Below, piece by piece: positions 47,283-56,289 of a stretch of DNA of 64,000 nt; position 1 is the stretch's first letter, and every line of letters begins with the position of its first letter. Under the pieces are notes generated by a model. That model did no database searches and had not been told where the DNA came from. It saw nothing but the letters and a program-made list of their open reading frames with translations. Position numbers and translations under genes: made by a program. Source of the DNA: Agrocybe praecox (lineage: Eukaryota > Basidiomycota > Agaricomycetes > Agaricales > Agrocybaceae); NCBI GenBank assembly GCA_964017145.1, contig OZ024843.1, positions 363,001-427,000 on the forward strand, written 5' to 3'.

Positions 47283-49000
47283 TCACTCCAAGTTCGAGTT
47301 GGCCCCCTGCTCCAAGTCAGAGATAGTAGGTAGTTGAATTACGCTAAGAGCTTTGCTTTTGCTTGCAGCATGCCGGACATTGAGGATCATCCGACTGCCA
47401 AACACACCTGAGATACCCACAGTGAAGGTTCCCGAAGCTTGCATGTAAACAACCTATGTTTCTGCGATTGGGATCCAACAACGCAATAGGGAAAGGATTG
47501 GAATCTTACTGACTGCTCCACAAACGTAATCAAGCAAACTAAATATGTGGCTGTCATCCTGTATGCGCAGTAAGTAATTGGTAGATGGTGGACATGACAC
47601 ATCAGACTTACATGCTGAAAATCAAGACGGAGTCACGAACCATTATTGTCATTATCGCCAGTCCCCTACGGCGGAGTACCTTCTGCGAGAGATAATTCGT
47701 GATGCCGCAGTTTATAGCGAGTACACATAGGCTGCAATCAAATGCGAGGAGTGGAATCCAGACAATATACGATGGTATGTTTTTTACAACACACGCAACT
47801 CCGTGTGGCACCGGTATCATTGATGCTGTTAAACAATCAGGTTAACCCAAAAATTGAAGATATGTGTCTGAAGTACAACCACCTTCCATGCCCAGCACAT
47901 CCTGAACCCATGACCACGTCGAAACTCCAATACAAAACACGTATCCGATTAACATAGGACATAAAATCCACTTGCTTCGATTATACAGTGCGTATATTCG
48001 AACTTGAAGGATAGCTGACTGGTTTTCAGTATACAGATTTTGACTATAAATATTATAGTAATACTGCTGACCTTGTATAAGGATACAATTTATATAGGTG
48101 ATTACAATCTGCCACCGCAAGAAATGGAAACCTGTGAAATGTTGACGTAAAATATTTACTGATAATGCGGTGTAGCTTACATCTAAGAGCAGGTGACGTT
48201 CATAACTCAGTAGTAAAGCAAAGAGAACGAGGTGATGGAATTAAATCGTACATCTGTACATGTTTTCGTTTCTATAGCGAAGCGAGGCACAAGCGAAGAG
48301 ATAGAATATCGTCTTTGAGCAGACGGAAGTGCATCACGTGCACTTCTTTCCTTCGCTCTGCCACCTCGCTCGCATTCACAGAAACCCATCGGCGTAACGA
48401 GCGTCGTCAACTCTCGTTTTGTTTTCATTCTCTACAATTTAGCATAAGTCATAATCTAATTACCTTGTGCTAGAGCTAGCAAACATCATCCCCACGAAAT
48501 GCCGCAGTTGGAAAACCCGAACCTCGAACCGGTTCCGAACTTTCGTGGCCCCATTTACGAGAACGTCATTAACATCATGATTCAAGCACAACCGGCGATG
48601 ACTGCCGAACAAGCCAGTGCCCAGTTAGAGGCAGCATACCAACAAGGACGGCAAGCCCGCATCGACGCCTGGAACTTACAGGTCGAACAGGAACAACAAG
48701 AAGAGGAAGCAAGACGACGAGAAGAGGAGAGACAGCGCGAAGTAGAAAGAAAAAACGAGGCCCCACAAGACAAAAAGAAGGCGAAAATAAATGATTTCGA
48801 CGAAAATCTGTCATGCGAAAATGTGATAATGCCGCGGCCATCAGCTTACGCACTGAACAAACTCAAGAATTTCGAATGGGTGGAACTTTACTATTTTACC
48901 CCCAAAGGATGCGAGGCAGCACAGGAAGATCATGGGGGGGATAGATCCACCTCGAATGACGCATTTGGATTTTCCGAAATAAATGGAGTAGTGGCTCTGA

Positions 49001-49818
49001 CAGCCAGTACTGTCAAATTTCTTGATGAAGAGCCCTTAGTTGCCTATTTGACTTGATGCATCCACGCCCTTAGTTAACTATTTGCCTAAATCATGTATCA
49101 GGGTGACCGACAGTGACTATGAGGCTGAAGTCATGTGAAAAGCATGTGATATGCATGTGATCTGGTGCACAGCCACCAAAACTATTTACAATAGAGTGTT
49201 CTAAAAATAGATCTGTACTAAAAATAGATTTATTTCGTCCTGAAAACATGGAAATGTTCCATAAATAGATTTATTCTAAATTTAGACGTGGTCTAAAAAT
49301 AGATTCGAGTCTCATTTTGGCCAAATCGAGAATATTCTAAATATAGATTTGTGCTAAAAATAAAAAATATTCTAAAAATAGATTTATCTTGTCCTCTTTT
49401 ATCTCAGTCCCATCTATTATGCATCAAAGGACTTTATCTCAAAAAGCTCAAAGTCCAAAGTCCTCTTGCCTTATTGGGTTAATTGGATGTGACACCACTC
49501 AAAGGCCCTGTTTGTTTTGTATCCTGCATGCCCCTGCCTGGTGATATCATTATTTATTATTTGTTTGCATTTGAGGCCATATAAACATATGAATGGAGCC
49601 CAAACATGTAAATAGAGGCAAGCAAAAAGTCATGTGCATAAATTTTGATCCCATCAATTACAAACACATGACTATCAGGTGATAAGTCACAAACAGTCAC
49701 AGTCAGCCAGTCGACAGGCTGGATGCATGATTTAAGACCAATGGATAACTAAGGGCGTGGATGCATCAAGTCAAATAGGCAACTATGGATAAGTCATGAA
49801 TGAATTTGACAGTAACTT
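49001..49818. mobile_element. Non-autonomous DNA transposon (element B) inserted in gag
   Basis: GTGGCTCTGA occurs at 48991-49000 and again at 49819-49828, a 10 bp direct repeat bounding 818 bp. Both copies are in the same gag frame, so precise loss of the element plus one repeat gives an uninterrupted coding frame. Just inside are imperfect inverted ends (AGTACTGTCAAATTT on the left; AGTTACTGTCAAATT as the complement of the right), then a perfect 39 bp inverted repeat at 49038-49076 and 49746-49784. The 39 bp repeats are themselves bounded by TA. Subterminal arrays of TCTAAAAATAGATTTAT-like words fill 49190-49390. The core 49425-49690 is homologous to element A. The 10 bp duplication suggests a Mutator-like or hAT-like transposase acting in trans. 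No transposase is encoded. Confidence 0.82.
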
Positions 49819-50261
49819 GTGGCTCTGAAACCCCTGGCGGCATTCAAAGCTTCGAAGAACATCGTCAAGGACTGCGACCTCACCTGGAGGCAGATGAGCA
49901 TGGGTAAAAGCTCGATGATCCATTACATGAGTCAACTAGAATGGCCTGAGAAGCATGTACACGCCCTTGCTCAATTTTACTTTCAGTTAGAAGACCACGA
50001 AATGCGCCTAAGCCCACATGGCGACAAAATCCTAATCATTTTCCAAGCCAAAATGCGGAGATTGTGGCATGATTCGCTGGACCAAAACAAAGGCTTCAAC
50101 ATAGCCAACATCAATCCGGTAACTCTTAGAGGAGTAGCGGATAAATTCCATGACCAAAAACGTGCGGAAGTCATGACCGAGGTCAGTAATGATCTTCGAC
50201 ATCATATCAAATCATCAGTACTTATAACTCTCCCTTCTTATTTTCACACATTATCTTACAA

Positions 50262-50455
50262 ACATGCTTCATCGTGGCTTATACCCTTTGCCTCATGCCT
50301 CATGCGCCACGATTTATGCTACATGCCTCACGCGCCATATTCTATGATAATGCTACATGCTTCATGCGCCATGTTTTTATGCTATATGCTTCATGCGCCA
50401 CATTTTATGTTACATGCCTCACGCGCCACGTTATACGCTACATGCCTCACAAAAT
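50262..50455 (+). repeat. Tandem repeat of about 30-32 bp inside the putative gag intron
   Basis: About five units of TGCTACATGCCTCACGCGCC followed by a T/A-rich spacer, with CTT for CCT and TGC for CGC variants. It lies wholly between the inferred donor at 50182 and acceptor at 50482, where coding would not be disturbed. Confidence 0.8.
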
Positions 50456-50783
50456 ATCTCAAATTTGGTAATTTGCGAACAGCTACAAAACACCATATAC
50501 AATGTATCAACACCTACCCGAGCTCAGAAGGATTATCAGTCATACCGGGAAGGCTCACAAAACCGGAGCGGGCGACACAGCAGCAGACGACATACCCCAA
50601 GTTCATCGCACTACAGAGCCCACTCACGCTCAGCATCACCAACACCGAGAAGGGCCAGTAGGCAGTATGCTCCGTATCCCACAAAGACAGCTGGCTTTGC
50701 CAAAATGAAAAACGGAGAATCATCTGGCTCGAATTTTCGAAACGGCGCGACACCAGGAAGCCCATCAGTCTGCGCCGTTTGTC

Positions 50784-52970
50784 TTGGGCGGAACCCACAC
50801 AACATCAGAATGTGCAACAGCCCCAAAACATTCGACGGAGGTCAGACCAAAGCACGACGCAGCGAAAATGGTCGACTTATTTCCTTGTCGTCGGGATCAC
50901 CATTATGCTCGGATTGGCAACGACCTATTGGATGCTCCAGCACAGACCATCCCTTGCGCCACGTCTGTTCCGGATGCGAACAATCCGACCATGGAGCCCA
51001 AGATTGCCCTCGAGCTCAGAAGGCATAATCCCCTCACCCCCTACATCGCTAGGGCATGGAGAGACGTGCTCGAACTATGTAATCTCACTTCTCGTTACCC
51101 TACATTATGCCACGACATCGAACATGGTTTCGATGCCGGAATTATACCCCCAAGACGTACATATACACCCCCTAATAATATATCCCTGGAACACTTCTCC
51201 GAAGCATATCAAGATATCGAGAGCAAAGAATTCCAGACGGGAAGGTACATTGGACCTTTTACCCAGGCTGAACTTGAATCTCTCATTGGACCCTTTCAAA
51301 CATCCCCATTATCTATCATACCAAAACCAGGAAAACCCGGCAAGTTTCGACCGGTACACAATTTTTCGTCGCCTCACACACCACTACCAGAAACAGCATC
51401 TATTAATTCTCAAATTAATAGTGATGATTTCCCATGTACCTGGGGCACATTTAACACAGTCGCCTTCATCATCTTCCACTTACCTCCCGGATCAAAAGCC
51501 TCTATTCGAGATGTGGCAGAAGCATATCGCACAATACCAATCAAGCCGGAGCAATGGGTGGGGCTGGTCATTCGCCTGCGTGGCGATAACAGATTTGCAG
51601 TCAATATCTGTAACAACTTTGGCCTATCCTCAGCAGGTGGGCTGTACGGTCGACTGGCAGACGCAGGGGCAGATATATTTCGTGCACTTGGTATTGGCCC
51701 ATTATCGAAATGGGTTGACGACCATATTTTCTTCGCAATCCCACGGTCTTGCTTGCATGAATACAATGAAAAACGTCGTAAATGGCACCAACGTATTTTG
51801 GAAAATGGAGGACGCCGGCAAGATGGAAGCAGAATATGGTACTGTGGTGGGGAAATGGAAGGCGGAGGTTTATCAGAATTTGATGAAGATAATAGCACTG
51901 ACTTACGTGAATTGCCAACCACATCCAATAATGACCTGTGCTACACAGATGCTGATATTGACCATGTTTCGAAAATATTGGGCATCCCATGGGAACCATC
52001 GAAGACAGTTCCTTTTTCATCAGTGGTACCCTATCTTGGTTTTAACTGGGATCTGGATGCGAAGATTGTGGCTCTTCCTGACTCCAAAAAAGAAAAATAT
52101 CTTACAGGCATTACCGAATGGCAAGGACGCCATACACACACTCTTAATCAACTTCAAAGTCTATATGGAAAATTGTTACACTCGTGCCATATCATCAGAG
52201 AGGGTCGGGCTTACCTCACCTCTCTGGAAGCCATGCTCAGCATCTTCCACGATCGTCCTTTCGTACCACGCACCCCACCTCGCGGCACTTCAGAAGACCT
52301 TGAGTGGTGGAAAAAAACCTTACAACGACCACACATCTTCCGTGACATCCCGGGTCCAGTCGAAATCAGTGACTTTCAAGCCTTCTCAGATGCCAGCTCC
52401 GGTGTCGGGATCGGCATCATCATTGGCAACAGGTGGCAAGCTTGGAAACTACTACCAGGATGGAAGGCCGAAGGACGTGACATCGGGTGGGCAGAAAGTG
52501 TTGGTTTCGAACTCCTTACGAGAACCCTCTGCGAGCACATCTGCCCATCCGACAAAAAACACCTCAAAGTCTTTGGAGACAACATGGGGGTCGTCGAAGG
52601 ATGGTGGAAAGGGCGCAGCCGAAACAAGCCTACAAATGAAGTATTTCGAAGAATTTTTGCGTACACAAAAAAGTCGCGGGTTACCGTACACACCAGATAC
52701 ATCGCAAGCAGATTTAACCCAGCGGACGACCCCTCGAGAGGGATCTACCCGCCCAGAGCCCTCCTCCTACCCCCAATATCTATCCCAGATGAGCTCTGCC
52801 CCTTCATTATCGCCCACGATGCAGAGACTCAAATGGACACTACACACAAACCGGCACCCCGTCCGGCACGAAAACAAGGAAACCCTTATTCAGACAAGGA
52901 GCGTCAGCAGCTCAATCGACAACAAGAGGAAGAAAACGAGTATGCATACCTTGCCCACACGGAATTCTAG
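50784..52970 (+). CDS. DIRS reverse transcriptase / RNase H
   Basis: One open frame of 728 codons with no internal stop; the true start is unknown because the frame opens inside gag. Reverse-transcriptase motifs in order: IIPKPGKPGKFRPVHNFS, SIRDVAEAYRTIPI (motif A aspartate), SSAGGLYGRL (motif B) and LSKWVDDHIFFA (motif C, VDD). RNase H follows with FSDASSGVGIGI, the glutamate in WAESVGFEL, GDNMGVVEGWW, and the C-terminal RFNPADDPSRG. The spacing is normal for DIRS enzymes and all catalytic acidic residues are present. Its role is to copy element RNA into DNA and remove the RNA. The 5' end overlaps the gag zinc knuckles and the 3' end overlaps the recombinase by 29 bp. No methyltransferase-like domain, found in some DIRS elements, was seen. 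Confidence 0.9.
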   Translation: MGGTHTTSECATAPKHSTEVRPKHDAAKMVDLFPCRRDHHYARIGNDLLDAPAQTIPCATSVPDANNPTMEPKIALELRRHNPLTPYIARAWRDVLELCNLTSRYPTLCHDIEHGFDAGIIPPRRTYTPPNNISLEHFSEAYQDIESKEFQTGRYIGPFTQAELESLIGPFQTSPLSIIPKPGKPGKFRPVHNFSSPHTPLPETASINSQINSDDFPCTWGTFNTVAFIIFHLPPGSKASIRDVAEAYRTIPIKPEQWVGLVIRLRGDNRFAVNICNNFGLSSAGGLYGRLADAGADIFRALGIGPLSKWVDDHIFFAIPRSCLHEYNEKRRKWHQRILENGGRRQDGSRIWYCGGEMEGGGLSEFDEDNSTDLRELPTTSNNDLCYTDADIDHVSKILGIPWEPSKTVPFSSVVPYLGFNWDLDAKIVALPDSKKEKYLTGITEWQGRHTHTLNQLQSLYGKLLHSCHIIREGRAYLTSLEAMLSIFHDRPFVPRTPPRGTSEDLEWWKKTLQRPHIFRDIPGPVEISDFQAFSDASSGVGIGIIIGNRWQAWKLLPGWKAEGRDIGWAESVGFELLTRTLCEHICPSDKKHLKVFGDNMGVVEGWWKGRSRNKPTNEVFRRIFAYTKKSRVTVHTRYIASRFNPADDPSRGIYPPRALLLPPISIPDELCPFIIAHDAETQMDTTHKPAPRPARKQGNPYSDKERQQLNRQQEEENEYAYLAHTEF

Positions 52971-54213
52971 AACCACCTGCAACGGACTTCCAGACAGCAC
53001 AAGAGCAGCACGCCCAGCTCCATACCCCTCACATCGCACCCCAACTGAATCCGTGTGTCGTCCGCACTGCCTGGCAAGAGAGAGGTTATATCGGTGGAAG
53101 CCATATCATTCTCGAGAGCTGAAAGATGCTGGAGGACAACCTATAAATCTGTCAGTCGAAGATCTAGAAAAGATCGAGTCAGTCATAGGGAATGCCTGGA
53201 CAGATTCAACGCTAGAAACTTACGGATCGGGTTTGCTCGCTTTTCATTGCTATTGCGATTCAAAAAGCATTCCTGAATGGCAACGCACTCCTGCCAGTCC
53301 CGTACTGGTGTCCGCTTTTCTGGCTAGCTTGGCAGGTGCATACTCCAACAAAACATTACACAACTATGTGCATGCTCTGCGGGCATGGCACACCCTCTAT
53401 GGCATCAGCTGGAACATAGACGAAAGCGAAGTCAAGACCATGCTAAACACGGCAGAAAAGTTGGCACCACCCACCTCCAAGCGCAAAAAACAGCGCCCAT
53501 ACACTCTAGACTTCATCCTGGCAGTGAAACAGCAATTAAACATGGCCGCTCCCCTCGATGTGGCGGTTTACGCATGCCTCACAACCTGCTTCTACGCAGC
53601 AGCCCGTCTAGGTGAATTCACAGTCCCCCGGCTAGACGCCTTTGACGCGAAAAAGCATGTCACACCATCGGGTTTGAGCACAAGCACGGATAGGCATGGG
53701 AATGAAATGACCGTTCTCCACCTTCCTCGAACGAAAACATGTGCTGCCGGAGAAGAGGTGAACTGGGCACAACAGGAAGGGGGAACAGATCCTACCGCAG
53801 CCCTTGCCCATCACAGGTACTACCCGCCTATTATTGGAAGCTGATGCCAAACGCTAACATACAATTCAATCAGGCAATTAAATAATCCCTCCGAAACAGA
53901 GCACCTATTTGCGTATAAGTTCAAAGATGGCCGCCGCCCACTCACAAAGTCAAAGTTTATACAAAGAGTAGCACAGGCAGCTAAAGCAGCGGGTCTCGAA
54001 CCCCTACAGGGTCACGGTATTCGTATCGGCGCCACGTTGGAGTACCTGCTTAGGGGGGTACCTTTCGAAGTTATGAAGGCCAAAGGACGCTGGGCGAGCG
54101 ACGCCTTTCAACTTTACTTAACGAAACATGCACAGGTACTCGCCCCCTACATGCAGTCATCTCCAAGAGCTCAAGCCGACTTTGCACGATACATCATACC
54201 GCCTGTGCGCTAA
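52942..54213 (+). CDS. DIRS tyrosine recombinase, split by one intron
   Basis: Taking ATG 52942 as start, exons 52942-53816 and 53874-54213 give 404 residues. The 57 bp intron has GTACTA donor, ACGCTAAC branch site and ATCAG acceptor; unspliced, the frame ends at 53844 before the catalytic C-terminus. The N-terminal core-binding domain is seen in TDSTLETYGSGLLAFHCYC and NKTLHNYVHALRAWHTLYG. The catalytic domain has the first arginine in AARLGEFTVPRLDAF, the HxxR box in GHGIRIGATLEYLLRG, a tryptophan in KGRWASDAF and the nucleophile tyrosine in FQLYLTKHAQVLAPY. The enzyme would integrate the circular DNA intermediate by strand exchange, which explains the lack of target duplication around the element. 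The same frame is open upstream to 50779, across the whole RT gene. Confidence 0.88.
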
Positions 54214-55065
54214 AATACACAGGTGAGCTAATCTTCGCTCCTACAGGCCTGGGAATCAAGACTCACGCGATGCGTCGCTCACTCCTAGCTCTCGGGTAAC
54301 GCGTCTCGTCTCAGTCTGTGGAGTGCCGTTGGTTCGGGAAACACGCTGCGCGCGTTTTCGCCCAACATCCCGCTTACTAGTTGCATACATGTCACCTAGC
54401 TTCATTTGTCGTACAATAAGCAACTCACCTTGTTATTGATTTGAAATCACGTCACCTCTGTTCACTGATCATAGGCACCGTGAGTCGCAACACAAAGACA
54501 GTAAATTATCACCGCACAATATGTTGAAAGAGAACTCACAGTAGGCGATAATGAAAGGTTAAACGTTCCTTTCATAAGAATCAGAAATGCGAGGTATATG
54601 ACCAAAAATATTGCAAGAAATGTACCATATGACGCAAATCTATACCCGACAGTTCGCCTTTAATGTGTGCAAGGTCGGAAGTAGGACTCACATGCTCGCA
54701 GCCACTGTATTGTAACGGATCATAAAGTATAATATTCTGAATGACGACCATGTCCCTGTCTAAACGACGAACGTAGATTAGAACAAAAAATCCGGCCTAA
54801 TACACGAATGAATTCATACCCACATAGTTTCCACCTCTGAGCTTGAAGTGAGCACTGTGTGATGTCGGAGTCTTTGTCAATGGGGCGAGAATAAACCCAC
54901 CAAAGTCGTAAATGATGGCAGTGGAGACAATTACTAAATGATAATAATGTTATTATATGAAGCGTATAGTGGCCCATGAAGATTGTCTCACTTACATCGT
55001 CCATAGTTAATGATTTGAATTTGAAGGAGGCCATCGATAACAGAAGGAGCTAATGTTCCAGACAT

Positions 55066-56289
55066 CTTGTGGGCTACTTCCTTGAGTGAGTTTCCGCATC
55101 TCCTTATATGATTCTACCATAAATGTTCTGAAGAATTTTTCCCCAGTCATCAGAAGATCGATGAAAACAGAACATATCACATCGAACCTATGGCCATCGA
55201 CGGTGTACCTATCGATCAAGATACTCTGTGACGTCTTTGATGTGAGAAATGAGAAATTTCAAACGAAGATTACGCATCGCTGGAAGCGGGATAAACAGAC
55301 TCACGACCGATGTACCGTTACTTCAGGAGTACCACATACCGGAAATTACTGTTTCTGCTGTATGTCGAAGACGTAGATCCTTAACAAAGCGTAGCCTGGT
55401 TATGGTAACGCTTCTGACAGATTATACCCTGATTTCAGTAGATCTACGTGGAAAACCATCAGATTATTGATGAGAATGCAAACAGAAGTATACCGTTCTA
55501 AGCATCCATTCAGATCGAGGAGTTCCGGTCACGTTCGTGATTCAGCAAGTTCTCCGGGTCATAGACGTGTACTTCTCAAACAGAAGTACGGAGTGAGAAA
55601 TACTAAGAGGGAAAAGAAAAAGAAAGGAACATACCTTGCATCCAACGATTCAATACACGTTTCAAAGCCTCGTACTTTGTTTATCAGAGTTTTTTGACAC
55701 ACTGCTGTGGTGAAATACGCAAATTGTGCTGATAAGAACATCCATAAAATGTCAATTAACGCCAGCAAAACAATAGGATAATACATTCCCGTGCAATTTT
55801 TAACGTTGGCAAGCGAAACTTGTCAGTAGCAGTGGCAGTATTCAGTATTCAACGCAACTGCCAGGTAGTTCATCAGGAAACAGGCAACAACAGATTATCG
55901 ATGTCGATGATGGGCGATGGTTCAAACTTTCAAGGTTGTAAGGGAGACAGGGTTGACCAATCTGAAACAACGGGACTTTCCCAGAGTGCGCCGAACCCCG
56001 GCAAATTAGACAGTAGCTCGGTTAGAACCTAAGCGCTGCCTAAGCACATGTATTGGTCGTGATGGCATCACCGGTTTCCCAATAAGGCATAGGCCTTTAA
56101 ATTCTCCGACACAGTTAGATGAGATGTCATTGTCATGCCGTATCTCTGCCGAACCGATCATAAATTTTGATTTGGGCTTTAACGTCTGAAGTAGTGCACA
56201 GGGATGGTTTGAAACAGTCACGAGTTTAAACTTCATGTTCCATTATAAAGGACTACTTCAATTTGACTTCAATTCTACAAATTTTTAAT
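55066..56289. other. Intergenic, with one possible orphan exon
   Basis: On the minus strand a hydrophobic-to-amphipathic stretch (VLLALIDILWMFLSAQFAYF ... INKVRGFETCIESLDAR) ends at a strong GTATGT donor at about 55631. It looks like a real exon of a membrane protein, but no partner exon continues the frame. The rest is unassigned. Confidence 0.4.

Larger units (their letters stand above)
48499..51028 (+). pseudogene. DIRS gag-like gene interrupted by element B
   Basis: The N-terminal part (48499 to about 49000) begins MPQLENPNLEPV and contains a Gln/Glu/Arg-rich helix (NLQVEQEQQEEEARRREE). Frame 1 resumes at 49819 with VALKPLAAFKASKNIV, DLTWRQMSMGKSSMIHYM, WPEKHVHALAQFYFQLEDHE and MRRLWHDSLDQNKGFNIANI, the conserved block of basidiomycete DIRS gag proteins. 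A phase-0 intron is likely at 50182-50482 (GAG|GTCAGT...GAACAG|CTA). After it frame 2 continues through an Arg/Ser-rich stretch (SSRRHTPSSSHYRAHSRS) to two zinc knuckles, CAVCLGRNPHNIRMC and CSGCEQSDHGAQDC, ending at 51028. The protein should coat element RNA. The last 245 bases overlap the RT frame. The coding frame is exactly restored if element B and one direct repeat are ignored. Confidence 0.75.
48191..54457 (+). mobile_element. DIRS-type retrotransposon (gag, RT-RNase H, tyrosine recombinase)
   Basis: Three overlapping reading frames in DIRS order: gag (48499-51028), reverse transcriptase/RNase H (50784-52970) and tyrosine recombinase (52942-54213). There is no integrase of the DDE type, no aspartic protease and no long terminal repeat. 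Boundaries are provisional: host gene sequence ends at about 48180 and resumes at about 54480, and AGGTGACGT at 48191-48199 reappears inverted (ACGTCACCT) at 54449-54457, which could be the inverted ends. Internal complementary repeats typical of DIRS elements were looked for but not resolved. The element is interrupted in gag by element B, so this copy is probably not autonomous as it stands. Confidence 0.82.
47283..55065 (-). pseudogene. DUF6533 7TM gene split in two by the DIRS retrotransposon
   Basis: The 5' half runs from ATG 55065 to about 54480: LLQIQIINYGR, IVSTAIIYDF, SEVETMW, a TGTWSSFRILYF-type exon, and FASYGTFLAIFLVIYLAFL. The 3' half runs from about 48180 to the stop at 47283: FLRWQIVITYINCILIQ, SAILQVRIYALYNRSKWIL, SMIPVPHGVACVVKNIPSY, CGITNYLSQKVLRRRGLAIM, MTATYLVCLITFVEQS, VVYMQASGTFTVGISGVFGS and RMILNVRHAASKSKA. 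Put end to end they give the same exon order as the paralogue at 44482-45820 with nothing duplicated, so they are one gene interrupted by about 6.3 kb. All exons of the 3' half have good splice sites. One junction in the 5' half (before SEVETMW) is one base out of phase with the expected acceptor. Product if intact: a plasma-membrane seven-helix protein of unknown ligand. Confidence 0.72.

Noticed and set aside
49038..49784. Treating the 39 bp inverted repeats with TA flanks as the true ends of element B
   Set aside because: Removing only that interval leaves a stop a few codons later in gag, whereas the outer 10 bp direct repeat restores the frame exactly and the inverted similarity extends outward to it.
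48191..54457. Interpretation of the retroelement as an LTR (Gypsy/Copia) element
   Set aside because: No long terminal repeats, protease or DDE integrase. A tyrosine recombinase with R, HxxR, W and Y residues is present instead.
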